DNA of 64,000 nt from SYIM01 sp039800205 (GCA_039800205.1 JBDLRB010000268.1:6445-70444), one strand, 5' to 3'. Numbered from the stretch's first letter, positions 1-8,187 are shown. Program-made: numbers and translations. The notes: a model not told the origin generated them from the sequence alone.

Positions 1-38
1 CGGGGTCGCGGGGCGCCGCCCCGTGCAGGCGCGCCGGC

Positions 39-854
39 TCAGTGTTCGCCGCCGCTTTGCGCGATCCAGTCGCGCGCGAGATCGACCACGGGCTTATCAA
101 CCAGCTTGCCATCGACCACGATCGCACCGTGTTCGGCTTGGGCAACGGCCTCAAGGACACGGCGGGCCCAGGCGAGTTCTTCGCTACTGGGCAACATGCC
201 CTCACGAATGGGTGCGATCTGGGCAGGGTGAATACACAGACGCCCGCCAAAGCCCAGGCTCCTGGAGCGTGCGGCCTGTGCCTGCAGCAAGGCCGGATCG
301 TTCCAGCCGAGGAGCGTGCCATCGATCGGCGTGGCCCGGCCGGCCAGTCGAGAGGCCAGAACCATTTCAATGCGGATGGGCAACCAGCCGTCCTCATTCT
401 GGATACCGCTGTCCCGTGAGAAGTCGACTGTTCCAAAGACGAGCCGTTTGACGCACGGCGCGGCCGCAATCTCACGCATCCGGGCAGCGCCCTCCACAGT
501 CTCAATGATTGGATACAGGTCGACGGCCGGTCCCAGGCGTTCAGCAATACGCGCAAGTGCGATGGGGTCTGCGGCCTTGGGGAGCATGACTGCGCCGCAG
601 CCCCGCTCGCGGGCCATGTCCAGATCATCCTTGAACCATTCGGTATCGGTGCCGTTGATTCGAACCATCACGCGTGGGTCCGTGCATCCGGGCCATTGGG
701 CAATGGCCGCCCGCGCGCGGGCTTTACCCTCGGGCAATACTGCGTCCTCGAGATCGAGCGCGATGGCATCCGCCCCCGACTGCAGGGCTTTTTCGAAGCG
801 TTCCGGTCGGTCGCCCGGTACGAACAGCAGCGTGCGAAGGGTCTTCAGGGTCAT
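39..854 (-). CDS. HpcH/HpaI aldolase / CitE-like acyl-CoA lyase
   Basis: This 271-residue protein belongs to the CitE / malyl-CoA lyase-like branch of the HpcH/HpaI aldolases, TIM-barrel enzymes that cleave 3-hydroxy-acyl-CoAs. Seen: LFVPGDRPERF near residue 10, an acidic DLEDAV at 34-39, the arginine in MVRING near 65, the metal-ligand glutamate in PIIET near 118, GTVDFSRD near 141-148 and the C-terminal CIHPAQI. A GAGGA site precedes the start. It is the last gene of a six-gene operon, 9 bp after the GntR gene. With a mesaconyl-CoA-hydratase-like MaoC protein and a CoA-transferase upstream, the likely reaction is cleavage of citramalyl-CoA to pyruvate and acetyl-CoA. That substrate is inferred; malyl-CoA or citryl compounds are alternatives. 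Confidence 0.85.
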   Translation of the reverse strand: MTLKTLRTLLFVPGDRPERFEKALQSGADAIALDLEDAVLPEGKARARAAIAQWPGCTDPRVMVRINGTDTEWFKDDLDMARERGCGAVMLPKAADPIALARIAERLGPAVDLYPIIETVEGAARMREIAAAPCVKRLVFGTVDFSRDSGIQNEDGWLPIRIEMVLASRLAGRATPIDGTLLGWNDPALLQAQAARSRSLGFGGRLCIHPAQIAPIREGMLPSSEELAWARRVLEAVAQAEHGAIVVDGKLVDKPVVDLARDWIAQSGGEH

Positions 855-863
855 GGTCTGTCC

Positions 864-1631
864 TCAGGGGCCGGGCTGCCAGTCGCGCTGGAAGGATTCC
901 CGGTAGGTGAATCGCGACGCAGGGTGGATGCTGACCGCGCATTCGGCCAGCTCGCCGCGTTCGTCGTAGTAGCGCCGGGTCAGGCAGAGACCCGCCGAGC
1001 GTCTCGGTACAGCGAGTTTCGCGGCGTACTCTGCATTCAGGACGAGTCCGCGGATTTCCTGCTCGACCTTGACGATGGTGCAGCCGAACTGTTGTTCGAT
1101 CAATTGGTAGATGGCCTGAGTCATCCGCCCGGAGACGCCAGCGACCGAACGAAATCGCGGCGCGATCCAGACCTGGGTGAAACAGATCGGAGGGCCTTGA
1201 TCTGCGAGCTGACGCAAACCCTCCACATGCAGCCAGGTCTCACCAATACCCGCTTGCAGACGGGCTGCACCCGCCGCGTCCAGCGTCGTGAGTGTGGCGT
1301 GCTCGACATCGAAGGTGGTTTCGTGCGCGTACTGGCGCAGATCCGTGATGTCCGACATGGTCTGCGTGTACTGTGCGAGCGGCGCCGCCTGCTGAACCCG
1401 CGTGCCCACGCCGCGACTGCGCACGACCAGCCCCTGCTGGACGAGCAGTCGCACCGCCGCGCGGGCGGTGAATCGCGAGACCCCGAATTCGTGGCAGAGC
1501 TCGAATTCGGTCGGCAGCAGGCTGCCCACCGGGTAGCGACCCGAACGGATCTCGCTCATCAGCGTTGCAGCCAGCTGAACGTAGCGCGGGCGCGGTCCGA
1601 TTGGACTGACGGCCGCCGCGCTCGTACTCAT
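864..1631 (-). CDS. GntR-family (HutC/FarR type) transcriptional regulator with UTRA domain
   Basis: 255 residues. The N-terminal winged helix-turn-helix (about residues 15-85) shows the GntR signature with PTEFELCHEFGVSR and TARAAVRLLVQQG, ending in a wing with RGVGTRV. The rest, about residues 95-245, fits a UTRA ligand-binding domain, which in this family binds a small metabolite and controls DNA binding. It lies inside the catabolic operon, 1 bp after the CoA-transferase stop and 9 bp before the lyase, so it is probably co-transcribed with the genes it controls. The palindrome at 5983-5996 is the obvious candidate operator. The inducer is unknown, but a pathway intermediate is likely. Confidence 0.9.
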   Translation of the reverse strand: MSTSAAAVSPIGPRPRYVQLAATLMSEIRSGRYPVGSLLPTEFELCHEFGVSRFTARAAVRLLVQQGLVVRSRGVGTRVQQAAPLAQYTQTMSDITDLRQYAHETTFDVEHATLTTLDAAGAARLQAGIGETWLHVEGLRQLADQGPPICFTQVWIAPRFRSVAGVSGRMTQAIYQLIEQQFGCTIVKVEQEIRGLVLNAEYAAKLAVPRRSAGLCLTRRYYDERGELAECAVSIHPASRFTYRESFQRDWQPGP

Positions 1632-1632
1632 T

Positions 1633-2823
1633 TCAGATCACGCCGCGAGCACGCAGGAAGTCGATCTGAGCCTGGGTCAGGCCGGCTTCGGCGAGGACCG
1701 CATTCGTGTCGGCACCGAGATCGGGCGCAGCGCGGTCGGGGGCGGATTCGCCGGGCAGACGAATCGGCGGGGCTATGTTGCGCACCGTTCGACCGTCTGT
1801 TTTTCGGGCCTCGATGATCGAGCCCCGTTGTTGTGCGAACGGATTCTCGAGGGCTTGACCGACGCTGTAAACGGGCGCGGCCGGGACCTGCCCAGCGAAG
1901 CACTCCATCCACTGTGCGGTGGTGCGGGTCATCATGACCGATTCGATCTCGGCATTGAATTGATCCCGGTGCGCCAGTCGCGCCTTGTAGCTGGCATATT
2001 CCGGACGTTCGGCCCACTCGGGGTGACCCATCTGCTTCGCCATGGCCGGCCAGAATTTTTCCTTGTTGCACATGATGAAGATCCAGCCGTCCGCCGTGCG
2101 GTAGAGCTGGCTGGGGACCAATGAAGGGTGACCCGAACGTGGTGCCCGGCCGGCCTCGTGCTGACCGTTCAGATACCAGGTGCCGACGTAGCAGAGGTTG
2201 TGCAGAGCCACGTCGTAGAGCGAGACGTCGACGTCGCGTCCCTGCCCGGTGTGCCGTGCACCCAGTACCGCGGAGACCAGTCCCAGCGCAGCGGTGGTGC
2301 CCGTCATCAGATCAACGATCGATAGCCCGAACCGGGACGGCGGGCCATCCGGCTCACCCGTCAGCGACAGGTAGCCGGCCTCGGCTTGCATCAGGTAGTC
2401 GTAGCCGGGCCAGGCCGCTCGTTCACCGTCGCGCCCGTAGGCTGACAAGTGAACGCAGACCAGATCGGGCTTGAGGTGCTTGAGCGACGCGTAGTCCACC
2501 CCGAGTTTGCCGGGCAGATCGCCACGCAGGTTGTTGTAGACGGCATCGACCGTCCCGACCATGTCATGAAAGGCCTTCCGGCCCTCGGGGTGCTTGAGGT
2601 CGAGCCGGACACTTCGCTTGTTCCGGTTGAATGCCTGGTAGAAATGGCTGTCCGCCTCGCCGAAAAAATGCGGGCCGACTAATCGGCCGACGTCGCCCCC
2701 GTCGTGCGGGTTTTCGATCTTGATGACGTCGGCGCCGAGATCGGCGAGATGCTGGCTGCCAAACGGACCGGCGCCGTATTGCTCGATCGCCAGGATGCGC
2801 ACGCCCGCCAGCGGGAGCGTCAT
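1633..2823 (-). CDS. CaiB/BaiF family (class III) CoA-transferase
   Basis: 396 residues, the normal length for a class III CoA-transferase, which moves CoA between carboxylic acids through an aspartyl-CoA intermediate. Seen: the N-terminal nucleotide-binding start LAGVRILAIEQYGAGPFG, then LGADVIKIENP, NRNKRSVRLDLK, and GLSIVDLMTG with a candidate catalytic aspartate at 171. The start codon overlaps the acyl-CoA dehydrogenase stop in an ATGA arrangement, so the two are translationally coupled. In this operon it probably activates the dicarboxylate substrate (methylsuccinate, mesaconate or itaconate) using succinyl-CoA or another donor. The substrate is inferred from context only. Confidence 0.9.
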   Translation of the reverse strand: MTLPLAGVRILAIEQYGAGPFGSQHLADLGADVIKIENPHDGGDVGRLVGPHFFGEADSHFYQAFNRNKRSVRLDLKHPEGRKAFHDMVGTVDAVYNNLRGDLPGKLGVDYASLKHLKPDLVCVHLSAYGRDGERAAWPGYDYLMQAEAGYLSLTGEPDGPPSRFGLSIVDLMTGTTAALGLVSAVLGARHTGQGRDVDVSLYDVALHNLCYVGTWYLNGQHEAGRAPRSGHPSLVPSQLYRTADGWIFIMCNKEKFWPAMAKQMGHPEWAERPEYASYKARLAHRDQFNAEIESVMMTRTTAQWMECFAGQVPAAPVYSVGQALENPFAQQRGSIIEARKTDGRTVRNIAPPIRLPGESAPDRAAPDLGADTNAVLAEAGLTQAQIDFLRARGVI

Positions 2824-3977
2824 ATGCGGTTCCTCTCGATGAGCTGCCGGGCGATGATGATGCGTTGCAGCTCGTTGGTACCTTCACCGATGGTCAGAAG
2901 CGGTGCATCGCGGTAGAAGCGTTCGACGAGATACTCTTTGGAGTACCCGTAGCCGCCGTGAATGCGCATCGCCTCCATGCTGTTCTCGAGCGCCGCTTCG
3001 GTTGCGAATAGTTTGGCCATGCCGGCTTCCATATCGCAGCGCTCGCCGCGATCGTAGGCGTGGGCCGCCTGCATGGTCAGCAGTCGCGCGGCCTCCGTGC
3101 GTGTGGCCATGTCGCCGAGCTTCAGCTGGATGGCTTGATGTTCGCAGATCGGCTTGCCGAAGGTCTTGCGCTGCTGGGAATACTTGACCGATTCGTCCAG
3201 GGCAGCCTGGGCCAGGCCCACCCCACGCGCGGCGACGTTGATGCGGCCGAGCTCGAGTCCGCCCAGAATCATCTGCAGACCTTTGCCCTCCACGCCCCCG
3301 ATCAGGTGATCGGCTGAGACACGGTAATCCGAAAAGACCAGCTCGGCTGAATCGATGCCTTTGTAGCCGAGTTTTTCGAGTTTGCGGCTCGCTTCGAAGC
3401 CCGGGCCCTTTTCGCAGATGAACAGGCTCATGCCCTTGTGGCGCGGCTGGGCATCGGGGTCGGTCTTGACCAGCACGGCGAAGCAGTTGCCGTAGATGCC
3501 ATTGCTGATCCACATCTTGGTGCCACGAATCACATAATGGTCGCCGTCGCGGCGGGCCTGGGTACGGATGGCCTGCAGGTCAGTGCCACAGTCCGGCTCG
3601 GTCAGGGCAATGCCGCCGCGCAACTCGCCGGTGGCAAAGCGGGGGAGCAATGCTTGCTTCTGCGCCTCCGTACCGCCGCGCTGCACACACATGGCCATGA
3701 TCAGGTGCGAATTGATGATGCCCGAGACCGACATCCAGACGCGGGAGATCCGCTCGATCACTTTGGCGTAGGTGACCGTCGACAATCCGAGGCCGCCGTA
3801 CTCCGGCGCGATCAGGCAACCGAACAGACCCATGTCCTTCATTTTTTCGACGATCTCATCAGGATAGGTGTCGTCGTGCTCGAGTTGCCAGGCATGCGGC
3901 GCGACTTCGCGCTCCAGGAAGCGCTCGACCATATCGAGAATGACGCGGTCCTGATCGTCGTCGTGTTGCATCGTCAT
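2820..3977 (-). CDS. acyl-CoA dehydrogenase
   Basis: 385 residues from the ATG at 3977, which follows a GGAGA ribosome-binding site; an in-frame Met further upstream at 4085 lies inside the preceding gene and is rejected. The protein has the complete acyl-CoA dehydrogenase fold: N-terminal helical domain, FAD/substrate region with ALTEPDCGTDL, and the C-terminal domain with RIHGGYGY and IGEGTNELQRI, whose glutamate is the usual catalytic base. It oxidises an acyl-CoA at the alpha-beta bond, passing electrons to ETF. In this operon a methylsuccinyl-CoA to mesaconyl-CoA step would complete the pathway. Glutaryl-CoA-like or short branched-chain substrates are alternatives. Confidence 0.9.
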   Translation of the reverse strand: MTMQHDDDQDRVILDMVERFLEREVAPHAWQLEHDDTYPDEIVEKMKDMGLFGCLIAPEYGGLGLSTVTYAKVIERISRVWMSVSGIINSHLIMAMCVQRGGTEAQKQALLPRFATGELRGGIALTEPDCGTDLQAIRTQARRDGDHYVIRGTKMWISNGIYGNCFAVLVKTDPDAQPRHKGMSLFICEKGPGFEASRKLEKLGYKGIDSAELVFSDYRVSADHLIGGVEGKGLQMILGGLELGRINVAARGVGLAQAALDESVKYSQQRKTFGKPICEHQAIQLKLGDMATRTEAARLLTMQAAHAYDRGERCDMEAGMAKLFATEAALENSMEAMRIHGGYGYSKEYLVERFYRDAPLLTIGEGTNELQRIIIARQLIERNRI

Positions 3978-3996
3978 GAGAAAGTCTCCGTTCGGT

Positions 3997-5418
3997 TCAG
4001 TGGTGTGCGGGCTGGCCCAGAATCGCAGCGAGTGCCGAGGCGGGCGCATGCTCGATCCCAAGGATCGCGCGTTCGATGGCCTCAAGCGCGGAGCGGCTAC
4101 CGTGCCGGGCTGCGTTGCTGCGGAATTTGTCCATGATGTCCTGCGCCGTCAGCGGGCGATCGGACGAGCCGCGATTGATCGCCTCGCGAGCCGTGAGTGT
4201 CCGTCCGTCTCGCAGATGCAGAATGACCTCGCCGTCGTAGTAGCGGGGAAAAGCACTCTCCGGATCGGTCCGATAATGCGTCATCGCCGCCAGGGCAAGC
4301 GTCTCCGGATCTTGCAGTGCGGCAGCCTCAATATCTTCGAGCGCGAGACGACCCTTGCGAAGCGCGTTGGCGACCAGGTAGGGGATGCTGAACTGGGCCT
4401 CGTAGGCATTGGCCGGACGCCGCTTTCGGGCTTCGGGTTCACAGACCGTCTTGACCACTTCGGCAGGAACCAGAACCTCGATTCGAGCGATCTCGTCGAT
4501 CCGGTTTCCCTGCTCGGCGTGCAGGCGGATGGCTGCATCCACGGCGGCATGGGTGAAATGGCAGGCCGGAAGCGGTTTGACCGAGATCTGCGGCAGTTCC
4601 CAGATCTCGCCCAGGCCTGCAGTGGCCAGGCTCAGGTCATAGCCCCCTACGGCACCCAGATGGCTGGGGAACAGACCGAAGCGGCCTTCGTAGGCCAGTC
4701 GCGTCCCGCGGTAACGATGCTTGCCCAGCGTTGCAGCGGTGACCCCAGCGACCCCCGCCCAGCCGGGGTGCATACGCTTGTTCCAGGCGCCATCGTTCAG
4801 GAATTCCAGAGTGCCCGAGGCCATCGACAGGGCGAGCCCCTGCGCGTCAACGTACTGCGCGGCGTTGAGTCCCATCAGCCAGCCCGCCGTCATCGTGCAG
4901 CCGAACGCCCCAATCAGACCCGTCGGATGAAAGCCGACCTGATGGAAGCCGCCCTGGGCGACGGCACCCAGACGCGTTGCGCACTCGACGCCCAGAATGT
5001 ACGCAGTGAGCAGATCGGCGCCCGAGCGTCCCTGCCGCACAGCCGTTGCCAGAGCGGTGGGCAGCACCGAGGTCGTGGCGTGGATGACGCCCCGCGGATG
5101 GGTGTCGTCGAAATCCAGTCCGTGAATCAGGATGCCGTTGGCCAGGATGGCGTTTCGCGGCTGCATCCGCACAGAAGTGCCGATCACCACCGATTCGCCA
5201 CCGTCGTCGAGTTCGCCGATCGCGGACAGTGCGGGCGCTGCGAAATCGTGGCCGTGTGATGCGAAGGCGATGCCGACTGCATCAAGCATCAATAGTTTTG
5301 CCCGCTCTCGGACGGCCTCGGGGATGTGCTCGAGGCGAAACCCCGTCGCGAACGAGGCAAGGCGTTCCGAGATGGCCGGTCCGGCCCGCTCTTCCGTCGG
5401 TGGCGTGTTTGCGGCCAT
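3997..5418 (-). CDS. MmgE/PrpD family protein
   Basis: 473 residues, typical for the MmgE/PrpD family, which includes 2-methylcitrate dehydratase and cis-aconitate decarboxylase, the enzyme that makes itaconate. Seen: N-terminal helical part with LLMLDAVGIAFASHGHD, the GLDFDDTHPRGVIHATTS region near residue 100 holding the conserved acidic and histidine residues, and KPLPACHFTHAAVDAA near 290, a family hallmark. It is 19 bp upstream of the acyl-CoA dehydrogenase and 34 bp downstream of the MaoC gene. Its place in a predicted C5-dicarboxylate operon suggests a dehydratase or decarboxylase acting on a related tri- or dicarboxylate. The precise activity cannot be read from the sequence. Confidence 0.85.
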   Translation of the reverse strand: MAANTPPTEERAGPAISERLASFATGFRLEHIPEAVRERAKLLMLDAVGIAFASHGHDFAAPALSAIGELDDGGESVVIGTSVRMQPRNAILANGILIHGLDFDDTHPRGVIHATTSVLPTALATAVRQGRSGADLLTAYILGVECATRLGAVAQGGFHQVGFHPTGLIGAFGCTMTAGWLMGLNAAQYVDAQGLALSMASGTLEFLNDGAWNKRMHPGWAGVAGVTAATLGKHRYRGTRLAYEGRFGLFPSHLGAVGGYDLSLATAGLGEIWELPQISVKPLPACHFTHAAVDAAIRLHAEQGNRIDEIARIEVLVPAEVVKTVCEPEARKRRPANAYEAQFSIPYLVANALRKGRLALEDIEAAALQDPETLALAAMTHYRTDPESAFPRYYDGEVILHLRDGRTLTAREAINRGSSDRPLTAQDIMDKFRSNAARHGSRSALEAIERAILGIEHAPASALAAILGQPAHH

Positions 5419-5452
5419 GGCTACCTGCCGATGTCAGAGTTAACGGGCGGGC

Positions 5453-5953
5453 TTATTCGCCCACGCCGTGTCCGCGCTTGGGGATCAGCGCAGAGCGGAT
5501 GAAGTTCATGACTTCGACGCCGTCCTGGTTGATGCCGCGCGTACGCACGGTCACGATGCCCTGATTCGGACGGCTTTTCGATTCGCGCACTTCCAGCACT
5601 TCGGACTCCGCGTACAAGGTATCGCCGGCGAACACCGGAGCCGTCAGATTGATTTCCTTCCAGCCCAGGTTGGCGATGGCCTTGAAGCTCACATCATTCA
5701 CGGTCATGCCAAGCACCAGTGCCAGCGTGAAGCCACTCGAAACCAGGGGTTTGCCGAACTCGCTCTTGGCCGCGAACGCATGGTCGCTGTGCATCGGGTG
5801 CTGATTCATGGTCAGCAGCGAGAAGTGGATATTGTCGGTGTCGGTAATGGTCCGGCCGGGCCAGTGTTCGTAAATGGCACCGACCTCGAAGTCCTCCAGA
5901 TAGCGGCCGTAGCTTGCACGATAGCGACCGGGGGCGACCTTGACGACTTCCAT
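5453..5953 (-). CDS. MaoC family hydratase, mesaconyl-CoA hydratase-like
   Basis: 166 residues from the ATG at 5953, preceded by GAGGT; a longer reading from 5995 would start inside the palindrome at 5983-5996 and is less likely. The hot-dog-fold protein has the R-hydratase signature TITDTDNIHFSLLTMNQHP followed by MHSD, and KPLVSSGFTLALVLGMTV. The DTDN...F..T.N..P.H pattern is what I know from mesaconyl-CoA and itaconyl-CoA hydratases. It is the first gene of the operon. Predicted role: addition of water to mesaconyl-CoA to give citramalyl- or beta-methylmalyl-CoA, the substrate of the lyase at 39-854. Confidence 0.85.
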   Translation of the reverse strand: MEVVKVAPGRYRASYGRYLEDFEVGAIYEHWPGRTITDTDNIHFSLLTMNQHPMHSDHAFAAKSEFGKPLVSSGFTLALVLGMTVNDVSFKAIANLGWKEINLTAPVFAGDTLYAESEVLEVRESKSRPNQGIVTVRTRGINQDGVEVMNFIRSALIPKRGHGVGE

Positions 5954-5982
5954 GTGGACCTCGATTTTGTATGGTTTGTGAG

Positions 5983-5996
5983 TTTGTCCGGACAAA
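5983..5996. promoter_or_regulatory. candidate GntR operator (perfect 14-bp palindrome)
   Basis: TTTGTCCGGACAAA is fully self-complementary and lies 30-43 bp upstream of the MaoC start, the head of the operon. GntR/HutC-family operators are typically short GT...AC palindromes, so this is a good candidate site for the regulator encoded at 864-1631. On the minus strand its TTGTCC half could double as a -35 element, with a weak CATACA about 16 bp downstream as -10, which would let the regulator block polymerase. Palindrome seen directly; function inferred. Confidence 0.5.
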
Positions 5997-6122
5997 TATG
6001 CGGGAACCGCATGGGCCTGTCAAGCCAGGTGAGGCTCATCGCTGATCGCCCGCGCATTTGCCCTGGCGCCCGTCTTTGCCGATAATCGCGGGCTGCGCGG
6101 TCAAGCGGCAACGCAGACTCCT

Positions 6123-6209
6123 GCCGGAGTGGTGGAACAGGTAGACGCGCCGGACTCAAAATCCGGTGCCCGAAAGGGCGTGCGGGTTCGAGTCCCGCCT
6201 CCGGCACCA
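6123..6209 (+). tRNA. tRNA-Leu (anticodon CAA)
   Basis: An 87-nt class II tRNA with encoded CCA. The acceptor stem GCCGGAG pairs with CTCCGGC at 6199-6205. The anticodon stem CCGGA/TCCGG closes the loop CTCAAAA, giving anticodon CAA. A long variable arm (GCCC...GGGC) marks a leucine tRNA, and the T arm is GCGGG-TTCGAGT-CCCGC. It is divergent from the upstream catabolic operon. Confidence 0.96.
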
Positions 6210-6356
6210 GAGGGACGGAGAGCACAGTCCCTGCGGACTGTGCGAGCGGGACGAGAAGGGTCGGCCTTGCAAGGCCGACCGCGGCCCGCGTTTGTGTGGG
6301 CGAGTCCCGCCTCCGGCACCAGAGGGACGGAGAGCACAGTCCCTGCGGACTGTGCG
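6189..6356 (+). repeat. 56-bp direct repeat duplicating the tRNA-Leu 3' end
   Basis: Two exact 56-bp copies, 6189-6244 and 6301-6356, are offset by 112 bp. Each holds the last 21 nt of tRNA-Leu (3' half of the T arm, acceptor 3' strand, CCA) followed by a hairpin. Between them is the 22-nt palindrome at 6259-6280. A duplicated tRNA 3' end is the usual trace of site-specific integration or of tandem duplication at a tRNA. No integrase or cargo lies between the copies, so this is either a remnant or a simple local duplication. Confidence 0.9.
6334..6355 (+). terminator. hairpin after tRNA-Leu (second copy), probable terminator
   Basis: The 9-bp stem GCACAGTCC/GGACTGTGC with a 4-nt loop is followed by the pyrimidine-rich TATATCTTCTT. 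An identical hairpin lies at 6222-6243 right after the tRNA, and the perfect palindrome at 6259-6280 is a third stem. The three stems in a row would end tRNA-Leu transcription and, from the other side, that of the transporter at 6366. Confidence 0.5.
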
Positions 6357-6365
6357 TATATCTTC

Positions 6366-7280
6366 TTAGCTCCCGCGCGGGTGCCAGGCACCCGACAGCA
6401 CGATCAGCACGCCCATCACCAGCAGCACCAGACCAATGCGCTCGAGCGTGTTCAGGCCCTGCTGGAAGATTCGCCGCGAAACCAGATGCGCGAAGAGCAG
6501 TTCTACGAGCGCGAGCGTTCGCACGCGCGCAGCGCTCTCGAGCGAGAACGCGATGAACCAGCACAGCGATGCGCTTGCAGCCAGCGCGCCCGCGAAGAGC
6601 GACGGCCGCCAGGCCTTCAGCACCGCGGTCAGTGTGCCGGGGTGGGCCACGCGAAGCCAGACCGAGAGCATCAGCGTCTGGACACTCATCGCGAGCACCA
6701 GCATCAGGCTGGCTGCGCTTGCGTAGTGCGCATCGGGCACCGACAGCAGCGCACCGCGAAACCCGATTGACGACAGACCGAACATCGCACCGGATCCCAC
6801 GCCCATCAGGATTGGGCGAACCGACCATCGCGTCCCCGGGGCTGGCCAGGACAGGGTCAGGACCCCGGTGGTGGCGAGCAGAATGGCGACCCCCAGGGTC
6901 AGGTCAAGCGATTCGGACAACAGGACCAGCCCGAACAGGGCCACCCAGACGGGTTCAATCTTGGTCAGGGAGATCGCAACCACAAAGGACTTGCCTTGCA
7001 TGGCGGCCAACAGCAGGACGGTCGCAATGATCTGTGCGACCGCACCGCCCAGCCCCCAGAGAAGGCTCACCGGGCTGGGTGTCGGCAGGCCTTGACCGAG
7101 GCCCTGGACAATGATCGCGCACGCCAGCACGGCGAAGGGCAGTCCGTACAGGAACCGAACCTGCGTGGCGCCGACGGTGCCCAGACGGACCGTCAGGTCG
7201 CGCTGGAGCGCGTTACGACCGGTCTGCGCTGCGGCGGCGAGTATCGTGAAGACGATCCAGTACCACGGTTCGGGACTCAT
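6366..7280 (-). CDS. EamA/DMT-family membrane transporter
   Basis: 304 residues from the Met at 7280; a longer in-frame reading to 7553 would overlap the divergent hydratase gene and adds a non-hydrophobic tail, so it is rejected. The protein is a run of about ten hydrophobic helices with two internal repeats, as in the EamA family of drug/metabolite exporters. Seen: LPFAVLACAIIVQGL, a helix with PVSLLWGLGGAVAQIIAT, and TKIEPVWVALFGLVLLSE, the family signature in the fourth-fifth helix region. Substrate unknown. Its stop lies 10 bp past the second tRNA-associated repeat. Confidence 0.85.
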   Translation of the reverse strand: MSPEPWYWIVFTILAAAAQTGRNALQRDLTVRLGTVGATQVRFLYGLPFAVLACAIIVQGLGQGLPTPSPVSLLWGLGGAVAQIIATVLLLAAMQGKSFVVAISLTKIEPVWVALFGLVLLSESLDLTLGVAILLATTGVLTLSWPAPGTRWSVRPILMGVGSGAMFGLSSIGFRGALLSVPDAHYASAASLMLVLAMSVQTLMLSVWLRVAHPGTLTAVLKAWRPSLFAGALAASASLCWFIAFSLESAARVRTLALVELLFAHLVSRRIFQQGLNTLERIGLVLLVMGVLIVLSGAWHPRGS

Positions 7281-7341
7281 CTTGATCCATGACAAAATAA
7301 CTGGCAAAGCGCGACCATGCCTGATCTTGAGGAGTCTGTCG

Positions 7342-8139
7342 ATGCAGTCCGATACCCCACTCGTTTCGAGTCTTTCCGACGGTGTGCTCACCTTGACGAT
7401 GAACCGCCCGGAGGCGCGGAACGCGCTCACGCGGGAGCTGTCGCTCGCGCTGAACGAGGCGCTCCAGGCCGCGCAAACCGACCGTGCCGTCAAGGTGGTG
7501 GTGCTGACGGGCGCGGGGGCGGCCTTCTGTGCCGGCGGCGACGTCAAGGCCATGGCCGCCGGGCGCGATCGTGATCTCTCTCTGGTCGAGCGGGGGACCA
7601 GCCTCAGGGCCCGGGCCGAGGCATCGCGCTTGCTCTATGACATGCACAAACCGACGGTTGCCCTGCTGCCCGGACCGGCCGCCGGTGCCGGCCTCGCGCT
7701 GGCCCTCGCCTGTGATTTTCGACTGGCCGTGGAGACCGCAAAGATCACCTGCGCGTTCGCCCGAGTGGGTCTGTCGGGCGACTATGGCATCAGCTGGTTC
7801 CTGTCCTCGATCGTGGGGTCAGCGCGTGCCCGGGAACTGATGATGCTTTCGCCGCTGCTGACCGCGCAGCAAGCGCTCGATCTGGGGCTCCTCACCCGGG
7901 TCTTCACGACCGAGCAGTTTGCCGCTTCGGCCCAGGCCTTTGTTGCGCAATTGGCTCGTGGGCCGTCGATCGCCCTGGGGCATATCAAACGTAATTTGAA
8001 CCTCGCGCGCGAGACCACGCTCGGCGCCTCGCTCGATACCGAGGCGATGAATCAGGCGATCTGCATGATGTCCGACGACCATCGCGAAGCCGCGAGCGCA
8101 TTCGCCGAAAAGCGTGATCCCGTCTTCGCGGGTCGCTAG
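7342..8139 (+). CDS. enoyl-CoA hydratase/isomerase family protein
   Basis: 265 residues from the ATG at 7342, which has GAGGAG upstream; an in-frame extension to 7111 lacks homology and overlaps the divergent transporter. This is a crotonase-fold protein: MNRPEARNALTREL near residue 20, oxyanion-hole segment GAGAAFCAGGDVKAM near 60-75, and LPGPAAGAGLALALACDF near 110-125. At the usual catalytic positions it has FARVGLSGDYGISWFL, where the second canonical glutamate is replaced by glycine/aspartate, so hydratase activity is uncertain. It is a single-gene unit. Confidence 0.85.
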   Translation: MQSDTPLVSSLSDGVLTLTMNRPEARNALTRELSLALNEALQAAQTDRAVKVVVLTGAGAAFCAGGDVKAMAAGRDRDLSLVERGTSLRARAEASRLLYDMHKPTVALLPGPAAGAGLALALACDFRLAVETAKITCAFARVGLSGDYGISWFLSSIVGSARARELMMLSPLLTAQQALDLGLLTRVFTTEQFAASAQAFVAQLARGPSIALGHIKRNLNLARETTLGASLDTEAMNQAICMMSDDHREAASAFAEKRDPVFAGR

Positions 8140-8187
8140 GCAGGCACTCCAGCCCAGCCGCGTGGCGTGTTCCGCGCGGTGCGTGTC

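Noticed and set aside
3976..5259. 427-codon plus-strand frame opposite the MmgE/PrpD gene
   Set aside because: The minus-strand protein has clear family motifs; the plus-strand product has none.
6366..7553. Long N-terminal extension of the EamA transporter
   Set aside because: The extra 91 residues overlap the divergent hydratase gene and are not hydrophobic; the Met at 7280 begins the first helix.
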